NCBI RefSeq assembly: GCF_963678635.1
Contig: NC_087067.1
Span: forward strand, 26,977,547 to 27,041,546
Origin: Symsagittifera roscoffensis
Lineage: Eukaryota > Xenacoelomorpha > Acoela > Convolutidae
Length of the DNA stretch: 64,000 nucleotides
Direction: 5' to 3'
The notes under the pieces were generated by a model. The model did no database searches and was not told the DNA's origin. It saw only the letters and a program-made list of their open reading frames with translations. Position numbers and translations under genes: made by a program. Shown one piece after another: positions 24,561 through 37,400 of this stretch; positions within the stretch are counted from its first letter, which is position 1; each line of letters starts with the position of its first letter.

Positions 24561-26392
24561 AGGGGCACTCCTCATCAGCGCAGTTGACCAGTGAGTGGAC
24601 AAGGAGGGTGCACAGTTGTTGTGTTGGGTGCACAGTTGACAAGGACTCTGCACCCAACAATTGAAACTGGCTCTCACGAAATAGATACAAAGGAAATGAA
24701 AAGACGGTACAAACATCTCGGGCGACCTCCTAATCATTTTTTTTTGTTGAGCGATGTGAATAAAACCTGAGACAAGATAAGATGGAGAATTTAGTTCAAT
24801 CAAAACCCTCAAATGTAAATTCGCTTGACCTAAGTTTTTCTGTGCAATCGGAAGTTTGCTGGGTCGGACAGCAATTGGATCGTTACCTGGAAAACTAACT
24901 GGGGCAATCATCGAATCTTCACGTTTAGATGAAAAATTGATGGGTCGGACAGAGTCATACGCATTATTCTGCTCACTAAAAAAACTGATCATAATTAGAC
25001 AAATCGTTCGAAGATATCTTACAAAACGTCACTTTTTTCGATAGAAAATTATAGGAGGGTGAATTTCTCTGGAAAATTCGATCATGAAAACCATACAAAA
25101 AATTCTCATCAGCTGTTGATCAATTCAGTTTTCTAGAGATAAAGCTTTGCGAAAAATTGCAGCTGCTAGGAAGATAGCCAATCATAACTGATGATCAAAG
25201 AGGTTTCATACGAGATGTCAGCTGTGAAGAATTCCCAAATCCCCGGGAATGGCTTCAGTGGTACGTAACTCATCAGCCAATAACTGAACCCAAGAGACCG
25301 CAGAAACTAAGATGGCATTGCAACAAAGCAGCTAAACACGGCAATTTTTTTCAATGACACTCTGAACCCAGGCCTGGGCATGCTACAGAGTCTGCCGAAA
25401 AAGTTTTATCCGTTCCCGCAAAATGAAGTTGAACAATCAGTTTTTGCCTCTAAAATGGATTTTCAGCAAAATTTACCGCCAATTTTTGAACCGAGCATAC
25501 ATAACTCTACACTCAGGATTAAGTATAACGTAGAAGTTGACACCTTCGAAGTTTCTTCTGGACCTCAGAAGAATTTCCCCGCGAAAATTTCAGAGAGAGC
25601 AAATCAAAAATTTTGCAGCACAACGACGACACCTCTGTAACAACACAAGCAACTACCAGTTTCACTTAATCCCCATTTCTCATTTCAATTCAATGTGAAA
25701 CAAAAATATTTTGCATACATAAGGGTAAACACGGACTGCGAAGTTCCCGATTCATTTGTGATAGCAAAATTTTGAATAGCCACGATGTATCAGCTGTGTA
25801 GACCCCTTTCAGAGCTTTGGTTATTCTACAACAACTTAGAGTTTTCCAGAGGACTTACGTGCCTGTTGTGGACAACTCATCCGACTTTGGAACCAAAAAA
25901 GTGACACACACAGATTTAAACAGAATCCGTCCGGGCTAGACCGTCCAAATCAGCTTGGCCCCTCCAACTTAACGTTTTTCAACTACCAGGTTATAATGAA
26001 ATGGTTGCACCGGTCACTCTGCTCACCGACACAAAACAACTTAGAGCTACAGTTCTTAAGGAACGCTTCAGTATCCTCCCACACTAAAACAAAACTGCGG
26101 CATTTTGTCTTCATTTTGTAAAGAAAATAAAAAATATATGCTTCATATAGAAGATCGGTTGGTTGCAAATAGCATAACTGAGAAAATATATTTTAAAAAC
26201 CAGTCGGCAAGCGCCTTTCTTTTAATTGAGATTTTTAAATTAATCATGCAAAGTGACAAGAAGATCCTGCTGAATAACCAGATTGGTCGAGCCTTTTCCT
26301 TGCAAATGTAAGCAGCACCTCGGAACACGGCAGCATCACGATGAATCAGCTGAAAACGTTAGCTACCGCAAGAACACAAGCAGCCACCCGAA
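24561..26392. other. Segment between the direct repeats; no domain recognised
   Basis: The interior is less AT-rich and more A/C-rich on the plus strand than its surroundings, and several short plus-strand frames look coding-like (for example 25380-25640). I cannot place them in gag, pol or any cellular family. It may be the interior of a decayed or non-autonomous LTR element, but that rests only on the flanking repeats and composition. A small hairpin (TGTTGGGTGCA / TGCACCCAACA) is near 24620-24660. Confidence 0.35.
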
Positions 26393-26690
26393 GAATTAGT
26401 TTTATTAAAGAAATTTTCTCATTAGCCTGGTAGGTTCTTTATAGATTTTTTGACAGAACTCATTTGGTAAAAAAATTGCACAACCTAAGAAATTGCATAT
26501 ATAGTTTTTATTGGATCGCGTGACAATCAGACAATCAATAAACAAATTCAATTTTATTGATTGAAAAGTTCTTTCACACAGTAAAAACATTTTTGCAGGT
26601 CTCAGTTTCAAATCGGTGGGTAGCTGCGCAGTCAAAAACTTCCTGCGTTGTCTCTCAGAGAAACTCAAACTGGAAGTGGAAAAAGTTATA
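26393..26690. repeat. Direct repeat, right copy (LTR-like candidate)
   Basis: Partner of 24256-24560. It is followed directly by GTTATAAATAGAC, a TATA-box-like word, and then by two direct copies of a ~35 bp unit (CAGTCGATACTCACAAAATC and CAGTCGATACCCACAAAATC) at about 26738-26830. Confidence 0.65.
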
Positions 26691-29555
26691 AATAGACTGG
26701 CACGAAAAAGCTCAACTGAGAAATTTATTACGAAACCAGTCGATACTCACAAAATCCTGCCTGATAACGAAAACCTGCCGTAAAAACCTGTCTCATAACG
26801 AATCAGTCGATACCCACAAAATCCTTCCTCAAGCCTTTTCTGGACAAAGTGAGAATTATGAGGCTGGAAGAAAAGCTAAAACGTTCGAATCTTCCTTCTC
26901 GTCAAAAACTTCCAGCTAATTCGAACGCTAAACATCAGTCTGTGTAGTTTTTTGGACGTTGATCGTCGTACAAAAAACACATGAAAGAACCAAAGCGGTT
27001 AGAAATTCTGTGTAATTGGTCTCTGATAAGCGTTGAGACAGATCGAGTCTTATTGTGTCAGATACCGAGAGCGCGGCGTCTTGTCGTATCAAAGTATAGC
27101 GTCTGATCTTCTTCTTAAACGCCTTTTGGTGATGTTTTTCGCCAGCACGGGAGTTGATCATCTTGGAATAACTTAAGTTAATATTCCAAAAAGATGCTTA
27201 GAGAGATGGTGTTGCCTGGTAACATGTCTTGCAATGCAAGCGGTGCATATCGAGATTGTTCTTTTCTCTGACAAATATCCGTGTTAACGGCCATTTGAAT
27301 CTTCATTGCCATTCAAAAGGGTACAAGATTCAAAGAATGTAAAGGGTACAATGTTTGTTAGTGATGCAAAGAAAAAAAAAGCTGTAACAATTAGGAAATG
27401 GAAGAAAAAAACATGCCGCACTGTTTTTGGTAGTCTTTGAGAGCATTTTATTGGAAACGAGGTTTGGTTAGCGTTTGGAACAAACGAGCATTGCTGCTAG
27501 TTTCGATATCTCGATCTGTAACAGATGAGATGTTGCGAACTGCGATGTGTCAGGTGGAGCAAACATTAAACGCATGAGGGCTCACTCTTGTGATAAACGA
27601 TCCAAATTACCTGGAAGCACTCAGCCTGAAACTTTTTTTGGTCGATCAAACAATTCTGGTCCTTATATCCCCAATAATGATGGTTTTTGCTGACGGATTT
27701 TAAAATCACGTGAATATCTACCGCAACGAAAAACGCATTCAAAAAACGCATGAACTTGGACTAAAAAAGTTGGCAACTGCAAAATGCGACTACAAGATGG
27801 CCCGAGTCCTGGAAAAATTTCGGTCAAAAGTTGAAATACTCCAACAGGAGAGGTCAAAAATTCATCAGGCTTTTAGACAATTTTTTTTTTCAATTTAGCG
27901 CCGTTGTTTTACTCTGTGTGTAAATCAGAGCAACGCCGAGCCCGTGATGGTCGTGCTAGTAGAAGATTCCATCCAGAAAAAACTCTAAGCAATTGATTCA
28001 ACAAACTCTTGGCCCCAAAATTGAGCGCTGTAAAATCACTTTTTTATCCTCAAACAATACTTCATGTAGTGCTATTACACTTCCTACTCATTATCAGGCA
28101 ATAAACATTTAGTCCATATTTTAGGTCATTTTTTGTGTGTCCAATGAACCAAAATGTGTAACCAAAATGTGTCCGATGTTCATCTTTTTTGTTTGTGTTA
28201 ACATTGCTCTCATTACTCTAGTAGCGACTTGAATTCTAAAATCAGACAACAAAATTGAGCATTCAGCGACCGGCAACTCATATTTTTTAGCTTATAACAA
28301 AATAAGATCAATTTGCAGATACTGTTTTAACCCTAGTTTATGGGCTTTTTGTCACTGTTTGGTAAAAGGCTGCCAGAAGTTTTGCGCGGATCAAGGCTGG
28401 CGTAATGCTCTTTCTAATTGAGTAGAAGTAGCAGCCTTACAGAGAGTCCTTAGAGAGTCTTTTCAGTGATAAGGGATAGAAAATCCAACATTGTTCTGGT
28501 TAAAATGATACGCTTTGCTATAATTGTCAGATTTTGTGTCATTCATTTTTAATAACTAGGCTTTTCACTGATATAATTGTTATGAACTATCATACGATGT
28601 TTTTATGAACTCTTATTTCACTGATATATTTCCCTTTGCCAATCGACTTTTTGCTTACATGCAAATCGTGAATTTTTTTGAAACCCGCGAGAGGCAACTG
28701 GTACACCTGGAAATACTAAAGCAACAAAAAGATTGCAATTCTCATCGGGTGCAGTTTTTGTAAGGCTTGTAATTCATGTTGCCATTGAAATTCAGTGCTG
28801 ATCAAAATTATGCGGACAAAGTTAATAAATTTTTAAAAGTTCTGTTCTGTATTTTGAACGATTTTGAGTAAAAAACTATGAAGACAAAACTTGCTGAGAC
28901 TAATAGAAAAAATGCACATTGGAGTTTGTTTTACGTAATTCAGGATCCAATTGATGCCCAAAAATAGAATCATTCTTGATCTTCTAGTGAAAAAAATTAA
29001 TGCCATAACTTTTTCTCAAAAACTAAAATTCAAACGTTGTTCAGCAAGCTTTAAGAATCGAATACTGTCCAAAAAATTGCGGAAAATCTTTAAAAATCTT
29101 TGTAAAAAAAACATTTTTTGTCTATCAAACAATAATCAATCACTTCAAACAATGTTTTGGAAATTACAACCTTCTTAATTCTGTTAAGCTACGTAAAAGG
29201 CACATCAATGCCTAAAGACAGCCAAAACAATTTAATTTTCGGGTGATATTTTTAATCGTTTTTCATCAACTTCAACCCAGTTCGAGGGAAAAAATGTTTT
29301 GAACTTCAATATGACTGCGCGTTCTGCCCGGATGGTTTAAATCAGTATAGTATGGTGAAGCTATCATGAAGACATCCATTAGAAAAAATTGAATTCAGGT
29401 AAAAATACTCTCAAAAATTCATTTTTAGCTGAAAAAAATAATTCGATATACAACCATTCGAAACTAATCTAATCAAAGCGATGTTGATCTGGGTGAAACA
29501 TGGCAAATATTGATTGCTTGCCCAAGTATCCGCTTTAATAAGACTGTGTATTTCA
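26691..29555. other. No recognised gene
   Basis: Contains a short palindrome at 27159-27195 (CATCTTGGAATA and TATTCCAAAAAGATG around ACTTAAGT). The rest is AT-rich with only short random frames on both strands. Confidence 0.4.
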
Positions 29556-29559
29556 AAAC

Positions 29560-29850
29560 TAAATTCAAGGTGTCCATGTTTTGCCTATGTTCGACCGCAG
29601 AAAAAAATTGCGACCGTGTTTGACCAATGAAACAGATTTAGAAATAATTCGACAGAGAATTGTTACCAGCTGAGAAGAATTTCCACCGAGAAAACAAAGA
29701 TTTCGAATGTATTCGACGCAAGATTATTCTCGACCGAGAAACGTTTGGACCGGAAAAGCTATTTCAAATGTGTTCGACTTAGGAAAATTGTCTCAAGTGA
29801 GTTCAATCCAGGAAGTTTTACGACCAAGATTTTTTCGTGCTTTTATGTAA
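29560..29850. repeat. Degenerate repeat of TTCGACC-type words
   Basis: Irregular repetition of TTCGACC / TCGACCGAGAAA / GTGTTCGAC words, strongly diverged, with no fixed period by eye. Similar words form a larger field at 32740-33790. Confidence 0.5.
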
Positions 29851-30289
29851 GTATTTTGTATGCATATGCAAAGTAGGTTTGTATGCATGATGGTAAGCCT
29901 GTAACTTTGCTTTATTTTTGATCCCCGATTTTTCAGTTTCTTGGGGACCATGTTTAAGCTTTCTCGTGGCAGTCCTGTGTATGATCAGCAAATGTATGTT
30001 GAAGCTAACTGCACATCTAAAACACACTTATACTGAGTTATGTTGCAATTTGCATAAAGAACACGCTTTTGAAAGCAAAAAAATTCCTCCAAAATTCATT
30101 TCTAGCTTAAACTTCAAGGTAAGAAAGTTTCATTTAATAATAGCCTATTGTATTAATTTCCTTTTAGCTTTTCTGATGTCTTAATTGATATGTTGTGTTT
30201 GAATGGTTTTTAGCTTTCAGTTTTTGGGGTAAGGAGTGTGTTGTTGCCCAAGAAATTTTGATTATTCTTTTATTTGACACCATGTGTAG

Positions 30290-30420
30290 GCCTACTATTG
30301 CTACGATTTTGGGCAACTTATGTTGCGACTTTGCAAGACCATTATTGCTACTCTGCGCGACATATGATGCGACTTTGCGCGACCCATTTTCAGCTATTTT
30401 GCGACTTTGTGTGACTCAAG
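30290..30420. repeat. Imperfect tandem repeat (GCGACTTTG-type)
   Basis: About three imperfect units contain ATTGCTAC, TGCGACTTTG and GCGCGACC at roughly 50-base spacing. A 127-codon frame across this area (30195-30578) is probably a by-product of the repetition and matches no family I know. Confidence 0.6.
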
Positions 30421-30599
30421 CTTCTTGCGGGAGTATGGAATTTTGGGCGCAGAAAGTCCAGTTCGGCTATATAATTCGGTCGCAGCATGAGTCGTGGACC
30501 TCAGCCCGGGCAACAACTATGCGATACCGAATAAAGGACTACAGTCGATGCGATACAGTCGGAACGTTCAGGGCCTAAAATACTTCGCTGAGAATAAGG

Positions 30600-31350
30600 C
30601 TAGTGCTCGTGTCACGTGATACACCGAACGGATTTCAATTATGGTGGAAATTTTTGCTTCATATGAGCGGATAAAAAGCGTGAAAAAATCAAATATACCG
30701 TTAGTTCCGTCCAAATGCGTTTTTTGAGGGGCAATTAGAAGAACAGCCACGAAAAAGGTAATTTACCCCCGCCATGTTCGCTTATCTTTTACCTCATTAA
30801 ACTCTAATGTCGTATCAAATTTTCAAAAAGGAGTTGCAAGAGAGTAATGAGAATCAACACCAATCGTATTTATCTCAAGCACTTTCCATTTTCTCTCGAT
30901 TACAACCGTGATGCCCTCTATGCATCAAAAACGCTGGTCATACATTTTTAGATTTGAAGTAAAACAAATCGCTCTATTGCCATAAGATATTAGAACGCTA
31001 ATCAAACAACTGTCATGCATCTTTTTAATATCTTGTGAAATGTATGAACCCAAAAACGGAATTGTCAAACCGAGATGTTTCTTCAGTCAAATAAGTTTCT
31101 GACCTATTCAACTTGAGTTTTCATCGTTTTCATCATATTTAATTTTCTTTATAAAACCGTGCTTTTGATATCGTTATTTTCATCGTTTTTGTCGAATTTG
31201 TTTTTCTTTCGAAAACCGCGCTTTTGATACCATATTATCTGTAGTTAGGGCTTGAGTCGATAAAGCTAGATGCACCGCCTTCTTCAAAAGTATGCCCAGT
31301 TTCGATGATATTTATAGTCCAAATTTAACAAATTGAGAAAACAATGTGCA
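30600..31350. other. No recognised feature
   Basis: AT-rich sequence without convincing coding, RNA or repeat signals, apart from two similar TTTTCATCGTTTT-containing stretches near 31120-31230. Confidence 0.4.
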
Positions 31351-31354
31351 AACA

Positions 31355-32380
31355 AACAAACAAAGTTCTGAATGTTCCGATTACATTTTAAGGTCAATTA
31401 ATAAATTTTTTGGTTAAAAATTGACGAAGTAATCGAAAACGAATAACTTTTTTTTATTTTATGTTTTATCTTCAATTTGTCTTCTTGACACTAAAAAACA
31501 CTACAAAAAGATTTATTTAGCATCTAGCATCCTTATAACAAAACCAAACACGACTTGCACCAACTAAATTTGGAACGCAATAGTCTGCCGCTTACGCGTG
31601 TTATAAAAACGCAAATTATTGCGCGTTGAATGTCTCAAATTGACAAAATAAAGGTTGTTCGCAGCTCCATAATTTCCAAAAATATATCGCGGTTATTTTT
31701 TTTCTACATTTAATTCAGACATCAATATCTTTCAGATGTTAGAAAAAAAAAATGTTTCTACAAAGTCGAAAATTGACTGAACAAAAAAGTCGGAACTTAA
31801 TGAAGAACATGATGGAAAAGAAGAGAGAGGAGAGGAATAAGAAAAAGAAGCATAAAAAGAACAAACTTGCTCGTATCAGTGCAAATTTTCCGACTGCGTT
31901 TCAATTTCTATAGAGTAATTTGAAATAAAATGGTTGATGAAAATTTCAAAATAAAGAAAAAAGGTCAAAAAAAAACTCATGAAGTTTTATGAAAATCATT
32001 CCCAATCACAATATGTGAACTACAAAGTGATATAATTTGCATGTACCAAAGTATTAAACAGACCAATGGCCATGCCTCAATCGAATTTGGAGCAACTTTT
32101 AATACACATTTAATCTCCGCTCACGTGTTATTAGCACGAAACACAGCGCGCGTTAATTGTCACAAATTGGCCAAATTGACAATCCTTAAACTCACATTAT
32201 TTTAAAAAAATCAAGCAGAGTTGAAATATCTTTATAAACTTGAGCTCAGAGCAACAGTACCTTTCGAATGAAATTTAAAAATTCTTTCAAAAATTGCTAG
32301 CTATAAAATCAAAATTTGTCCGGAGAAAAAACCATCCCGAGAACAAATATTGCATTACTTTCTTCCAAAGTCAGAACAAT
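31355..32380 (-). mobile_element. Two adjacent reverse copies of the dispersed hairpin repeat
   Basis: The first, degenerate, starts near 31365 (GTTCTGAATGTTCCGATTAC) and fades by about 31850. The second starts at 31861 (AACTTGCTCGTATCAG), passes the internal landmark GCGCGTTAATTGTCACAAAT near 32150 and ends at AGTCAGAACAA near 32380. Confidence 0.6.
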
Positions 32381-32699
32381 AAGAATAAGAAGAAAGAAAA
32401 ACAGAAGATACTCAATCAATTTGGTCTAGCTAAAAAAAACTTTGAAAAATGAACTCAAATAAACCGGGATCTTTAGAGCCAATTAGGCGTTTGAATGCAA
32501 ACCAGGTGATACGATGCGAGCGACAGACTTGCCTATCCCGAGACATGAAGTTTTGTTTTACAAGCCTGCCAGCGCTAAAGCTGTCAAACCACTGCGAGAG
32601 AGTTTTTTCAAAAGGTAGATTTAAGTGCAGAGTTAATTTGATCACGTCTACACCATGCTATGTTCATTTCCTTTGCTTTCACCCTGCACACTTTTTTCT

Positions 32700-33790
32700 C
32701 CCGAGACGAAGTGTCCAATTTATGTTATAATTTTCTCGACAAGACTTTGGTATGCTTTGACCAAATTTTTCTCAACCGACTTTTCAAAAAATATATTTGA
32801 TCGACCTCGCAGAGATATATTTCAATTTTTCTACCAAAAAAGTGTAAGTTTGACTGTCTCGACTTTCTCGACACAGAAAAAATTTATTCCCGAATTCAAA
32901 AAAAGTTTTATCTCAGATTTGTTGCAAGCGGCTTGACTAACTATGGGATATGTTATGATTATCTCAAATCTCTAAATTAAGAAAATATGAGCTCAAATTG
33001 TACTGCGTTTGACCTGAAAATCGAGTTTTTTTTAAACTAAAATAGGGTATGTTTTGACTGCACTCGACCTCTGTTTCAACTGTGTTCGAATTGTGTTTTG
33101 GCTGTGCTCGAACTATATTTCGACTGTTCTCGATTTAAATTTCTACTGTATGAACCTATCTTTTGACTGTGCTTGACCTATGTTTTGACTTTCTCCACCA
33201 AAAATGGGTATTTTCCAACTGTGCTTGTCCTATGTGTCGACTTTCTTGACTATCAAATAACATGAGTAAATCGACAAAAAATTTTGACGTATGTTTTCAG
33301 TTGATTTTTTTGTGGCGATGTTGGAACTGAAAACAGGAATAAAGATCAGTAAAACGCGAAACTCCTTAAATAGAGTCTTACACTTTGCTTTTAACAAATC
33401 TGGACCGACACTTGTGATCTGAAAGTTGATATTTGAAGAAATTTTGGTGTAATTTATTTTTTCTTGCCGCAGGATCCTCGAATTATTTTGCTGGTTGCAA
33501 CTTTCTGACAATGTCCTTTCCGAGCAAATTCGTTTTGGTCTGTTTCTAAAGTAAAAATTAATTAAAACACAAAAAAAATAAAAGATTTTAAAAAATTAGG
33601 TTCCGTTTGACCTATTTTTCGACTGTGCTCGACCTGCATCGACTTTCTTGTCCAAAATTAGGTACGTTCAACCTCTGTTTCAAATTTTTCGACACAAAGT
33701 TGGGTGTGGTTCGACTGTGCTCGACCTATGTGTTGACTCTCTTGACCAAAAATCACTATGTTTTGACTTGTACTCGAATTAAAGTTCTCA
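32700..33790. repeat. Degenerate minisatellite field built on TTTTGACTGTGCTCGACCTA
   Basis: From about 32740 to 33245, and again at 33600-33790, the sequence repeatedly returns to GTTTTGACTGTGCTCGACCT-like units of about 20-25 bases (for example GTTTTGACTTTCTC, TTTCGACTGTTCTCGA, CTGTGCTCGACCTATG). Unique sequence of about 350 bp separates the two parts. Units are strongly diverged. Confidence 0.7.
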
Positions 33791-34044
33791 GCCGTGGAGT
33801 TTCATTCAAAAAACTACATTTGCTCGATAATGACAAACTATAATATTTAGGCTGATAAAAAAAACTAATTTTAAATTTTAAAGTTTGAGTTTTGTATCAA
33901 ACTAATGAGACCAAATAACTCAATTTGGAACGGTTTTGTGGTGCGGGATGATTCGCTACGCGTAAATAATGCGCTTTACCCTTCCAAAAATAATTTAAAA
34001 ATGAAAAATTCAGTTAGACTCATTAGAAAGAAGCGGTGAAGTGA

Positions 34045-34120
34045 GGTTATTTTAAGGTAAGCGCGACCCTTCGGAGAACACGAAGGTCATGGGATTGATC
34101 CCCGAGAGAAACGTTTTTTT
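34045..34120 (+). other. tRNA-related (SINE-like) sequence, weak
   Basis: CCTTCGGAGAACACGAAGG folds as a stem with a 7-base loop like an anticodon arm. It is followed by GGGATTGATCCCC, which resembles a box B/T-arm. A related GAGATTGACTCCCCGAGAG occurs near 9838-9860. A full cloverleaf is not present. Confidence 0.25.
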
Positions 34121-34180
34121 TTTAAATTGGTCTGAATTAATTCGAGCATACCTATTCCCTTTTTCTTTGTAAGTCGGAGC

Positions 34181-34463
34181 AACAAGATTGTTCTCATCAG
34201 GGCAAAGCCCTGAATGTTCCGACTGCCTTTTAAGGTCTTTGGTCTTTCGCGAAAAAAAATGATGAAAACTTTTACATCTTCAAACTTCAATCTTTCTTTT
34301 CAATCTTTGTTTGCCCTACGCATGTTATGTAAATTACAAAGCAATTTGTTTCGCCAACAGCAAAGTATCAGATAGAGTAAAAAGCAAGCTTCAATATCTT
34401 TAGTCGATATCTTAAAAACCACCCCAAGCATAAAAATTTCGCATTTATTCGAAAGTCGGAACA
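34181..34463 (-). mobile_element. Dispersed hairpin repeat, internally deleted reverse copy
   Basis: Starts with AACAAGATTGTTCTCATCAG and the hairpin CAGGGCAAAGCCCTG, followed by AATGTTCCGACTGCC. It ends with TTCGAAAGTCGGAACAA. Only about half of the usual interior is left. It shows both ends of the family clearly. Confidence 0.8.
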
Positions 34464-37400
34464 AAAAGAAGTATATATGCTCTAGATATACTTAATGGCA
34501 AAAAATTGTTAACTTCCAGGAAGTGGTCAGTTGAAATGGCTTTTTTCCAACTTGATTGGAAATCTGATCTCTATAACTAGAGGTTATTTCTACGGAACCA
34601 TAAAATTCTCTATTAAATAAGTTTATATCTAGTTTTAATTTTAGTTTCAGTAGTGGTGAACAATTTTCAGTGCGTTAAAATGTTATTGCGATAACCGAGG
34701 ACAAACTAATTGATAAAATACTTAGTCAGAGAATGCTTTTATGGTAGTACAAATATGTTAGTTGTTAACAAATGGTATATGTTGCCTGAAATCGAGCTCT
34801 TCGTGCAAGAATAATAAATCATCCGAGCTCTAACTAATTCGGTTTTCTGTCAAACGTTCCATGCTTGTTCAGTTCTGGCAATTTTTGAAAGCTTGGTCAC
34901 TTGACAAAATAAGCTCATGTATCAAAATTGTTGGGGCGTCAATTTCCCTCAAAGAAACTACGGATCTTGTTAACTACCCTTGCCCCTCCCCCTCCCATTG
35001 CAAAAGGGGTAATTCGTTGCCTTAATGTTTTTTCGCAAAGAGTGCACCAAAACTTAATATAGTTCAAGTTTATCAATCAATTTTTTCAGATCAACCAGAC
35101 TGATTCTCAGAATCTTCTTTTTCTAAAGCTCTTTTCCCGTATGCCATAAAGGTTGTTCTTGTTACACATCAGTTTTGAAATTGTGTTGGATGAAGCATTT
35201 TGGAAACTTTTTGTAAGCTTTTGATCAAAACATTGTTTTTAGGCGCGCTTAGTCCTCGAAAAATTTGCACATATTGGCGCCCAAGCAGCCTCTGGAAAAT
35301 TCATTCAAGCAGCCTCAAGGTAGGTCAACCAAGAATGAAAGAGATGAAATAACCATTCAGACATGCTATTTTCATCTGTTGCTGTAGTAAAAATTGATAC
35401 ACTATTGTAAAAAGAATCTTCAGTCGAATAGAATATCGCTCAATACAAATTGAAAGGGTTTTCTTACTGATAACCGAATTGATCTACCAAAAATAGATAT
35501 ATGGGGAACTGTGGTTAGTAATCACTTCGCATATTTAAGACCCTGTTTGAACTTTCACTTATCAGACCAGGTGTTGGAGCAGAAAAATCGCAATTCTGAA
35601 GGGGAGGCGGTCTTTTGTCAAAACAAATGACAATCCAGCCCTCCATTTCACGTAAACAACCGACCTCGATGTTGTAGCTGTTAACCGGAACCAGCATTTC
35701 CTCAAACTCATTTTCGTCAAACAGACATTTTCAACTGGTGAAAAAATTATGTATGAACAATTTTTAATAGTTCTGAACAAAAAAAAACATCAATGATTTT
35801 TTTGAATTAACAAAAACGTTTTCACGCAGAAAAAAATTGGTTCGGCTAAATTTTGCTTCAATTTACTAATTTGGGCTTTTGATTTTGATTATGCATGATT
35901 TCTTTCACGTGTTTTGATATTGCAGATTTGGTTTCCCTTCCCGCGGCCTTGTCTAGATTAGTTGGACGGCAGAGACCTGAAATTTGATTCCTAGTTGATC
36001 CTCAAATCAAGCTGGGAGCTACAATTTTTGTTTTGGGCTCAAACACCACTCATTTATTAAACACAAGTTTTCTAAAGGTGCCATTTTAACCTTTTGGTTT
36101 GGAATTATTAGTTTACGAATTACTACTCTAATACACCTGCGTAACCCGAAAGCTGTCGATTTTCGAATTATCTCTAAGATCACAGCGGCATATCCAAAAT
36201 AAAGTATTTATATAACTATTCGCCAAAAAAGAACCGTTTTGTCTTTTATTTGAAATAAATTTGCTCAAAAGACAATACTTGCGGCGATTTTAATTTTGGT
36301 CGCTGCTGCAAAGTAAATTTTTAATATTCTTTGTTGAAAAATGACCAATTCTGGCCATGGCCATAACTGTTTGGCTTTGTTTGAACGGACTTGAAAAAGC
36401 GGTTTGAATTATTCATCAGCAAAATGACTTTTTGTAACCTGAGCATTGAATTAAAAATTGGTAGTGTTGCAAATTGGTTGATATGTATCTAAAAAAAGCT
36501 GGCGAAATTACTTCCCATATTTTGTCCAATCACTTTTTTTCAGTAAAAATCCACTATTTTTCAAATGTATTTCAAATAATGCATATAAGTTAGGAGCAAC
36601 TGTAAGGCGTTATAAATTTAGTCAATTAAGATTGTTTCTGTTAAACTATGGCCCAATTTTTCTATGAGTGATAATCAGCACGAGAGCCCATTTCAAATAA
36701 AGAAAAAGTCGAAATTCTTATCTGAATTCCATTACAGTGCCCCTTCAGTGAACTATCGTTACAATACACTCGTTAAAATTTAAAATAACGTCAGAAAATT
36801 GCCAAAAACATCCATCGTATGGAAAGATTTTTTGTTTTATTCAGTTTGCTTGACTAAAAAACATGTGATCGAATATATGAAAAATTGTTTTCTGAATTTT
36901 TTGTGACGATTTAAACTTGAGAGCGTTACTCAATTTGCCATTACTTTATCTTGTTTTGATTATTCTCAACATCAGAAATTTTTTACCAGAATTGGCTGAG
37001 AAGATTAATGAAGTTACTTTCCGAAATATGAAAGAAATTAATTCCACAATTGAGATATACCCGCTGTGTTTATCCTGATGATATATCACTCAAACTCACT
37101 GTCTTTTTTTTAAATTTTCCCAAAACTCCCGCATTATCAATTATTCACTATTTTACCAGTTCATTTTACACTGATAAGAATCGCAACCTATTTTTTTATC
37201 GTTTTTGTCTCTTGTGAAAATTAGGATTGTTGGGATAAAAATATTCCTTGAGAAAAGACCTGCAGCGCATTACAAATTATGCCCTCCGTCAAAAGAAGTT
37301 TACAAAGTCTTTTTAGTTTCAGGACAGTTTTTCATTCTTAGGAACACCTCAACATAGGTGCGATATAATTAACTTTCTTAGTAAATCTGCTTTTATTGAC

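Noticed and set aside
24558-24992. 144-codon minus-strand frame
   Set aside because: No recognisable domain, and it overlaps the edge of a repeated sequence; kept only as part of the unassigned interior.
30195-30578. 127-codon plus-strand frame with hydrophobic stretches
   Set aside because: It runs through imperfect tandem repeats of GCGACTTTG-type units and ends in a fragment of the dispersed repeat (GTCGGAACGTTCAGGGC). No family resemblance.
35935-36015. Possible tRNA gene (box A- and box B-like words)
   Set aside because: TAGATTAGTTGG and GTTGATCC are present at a plausible distance, but no acceptor stem or consistent anticodon arm could be folded.
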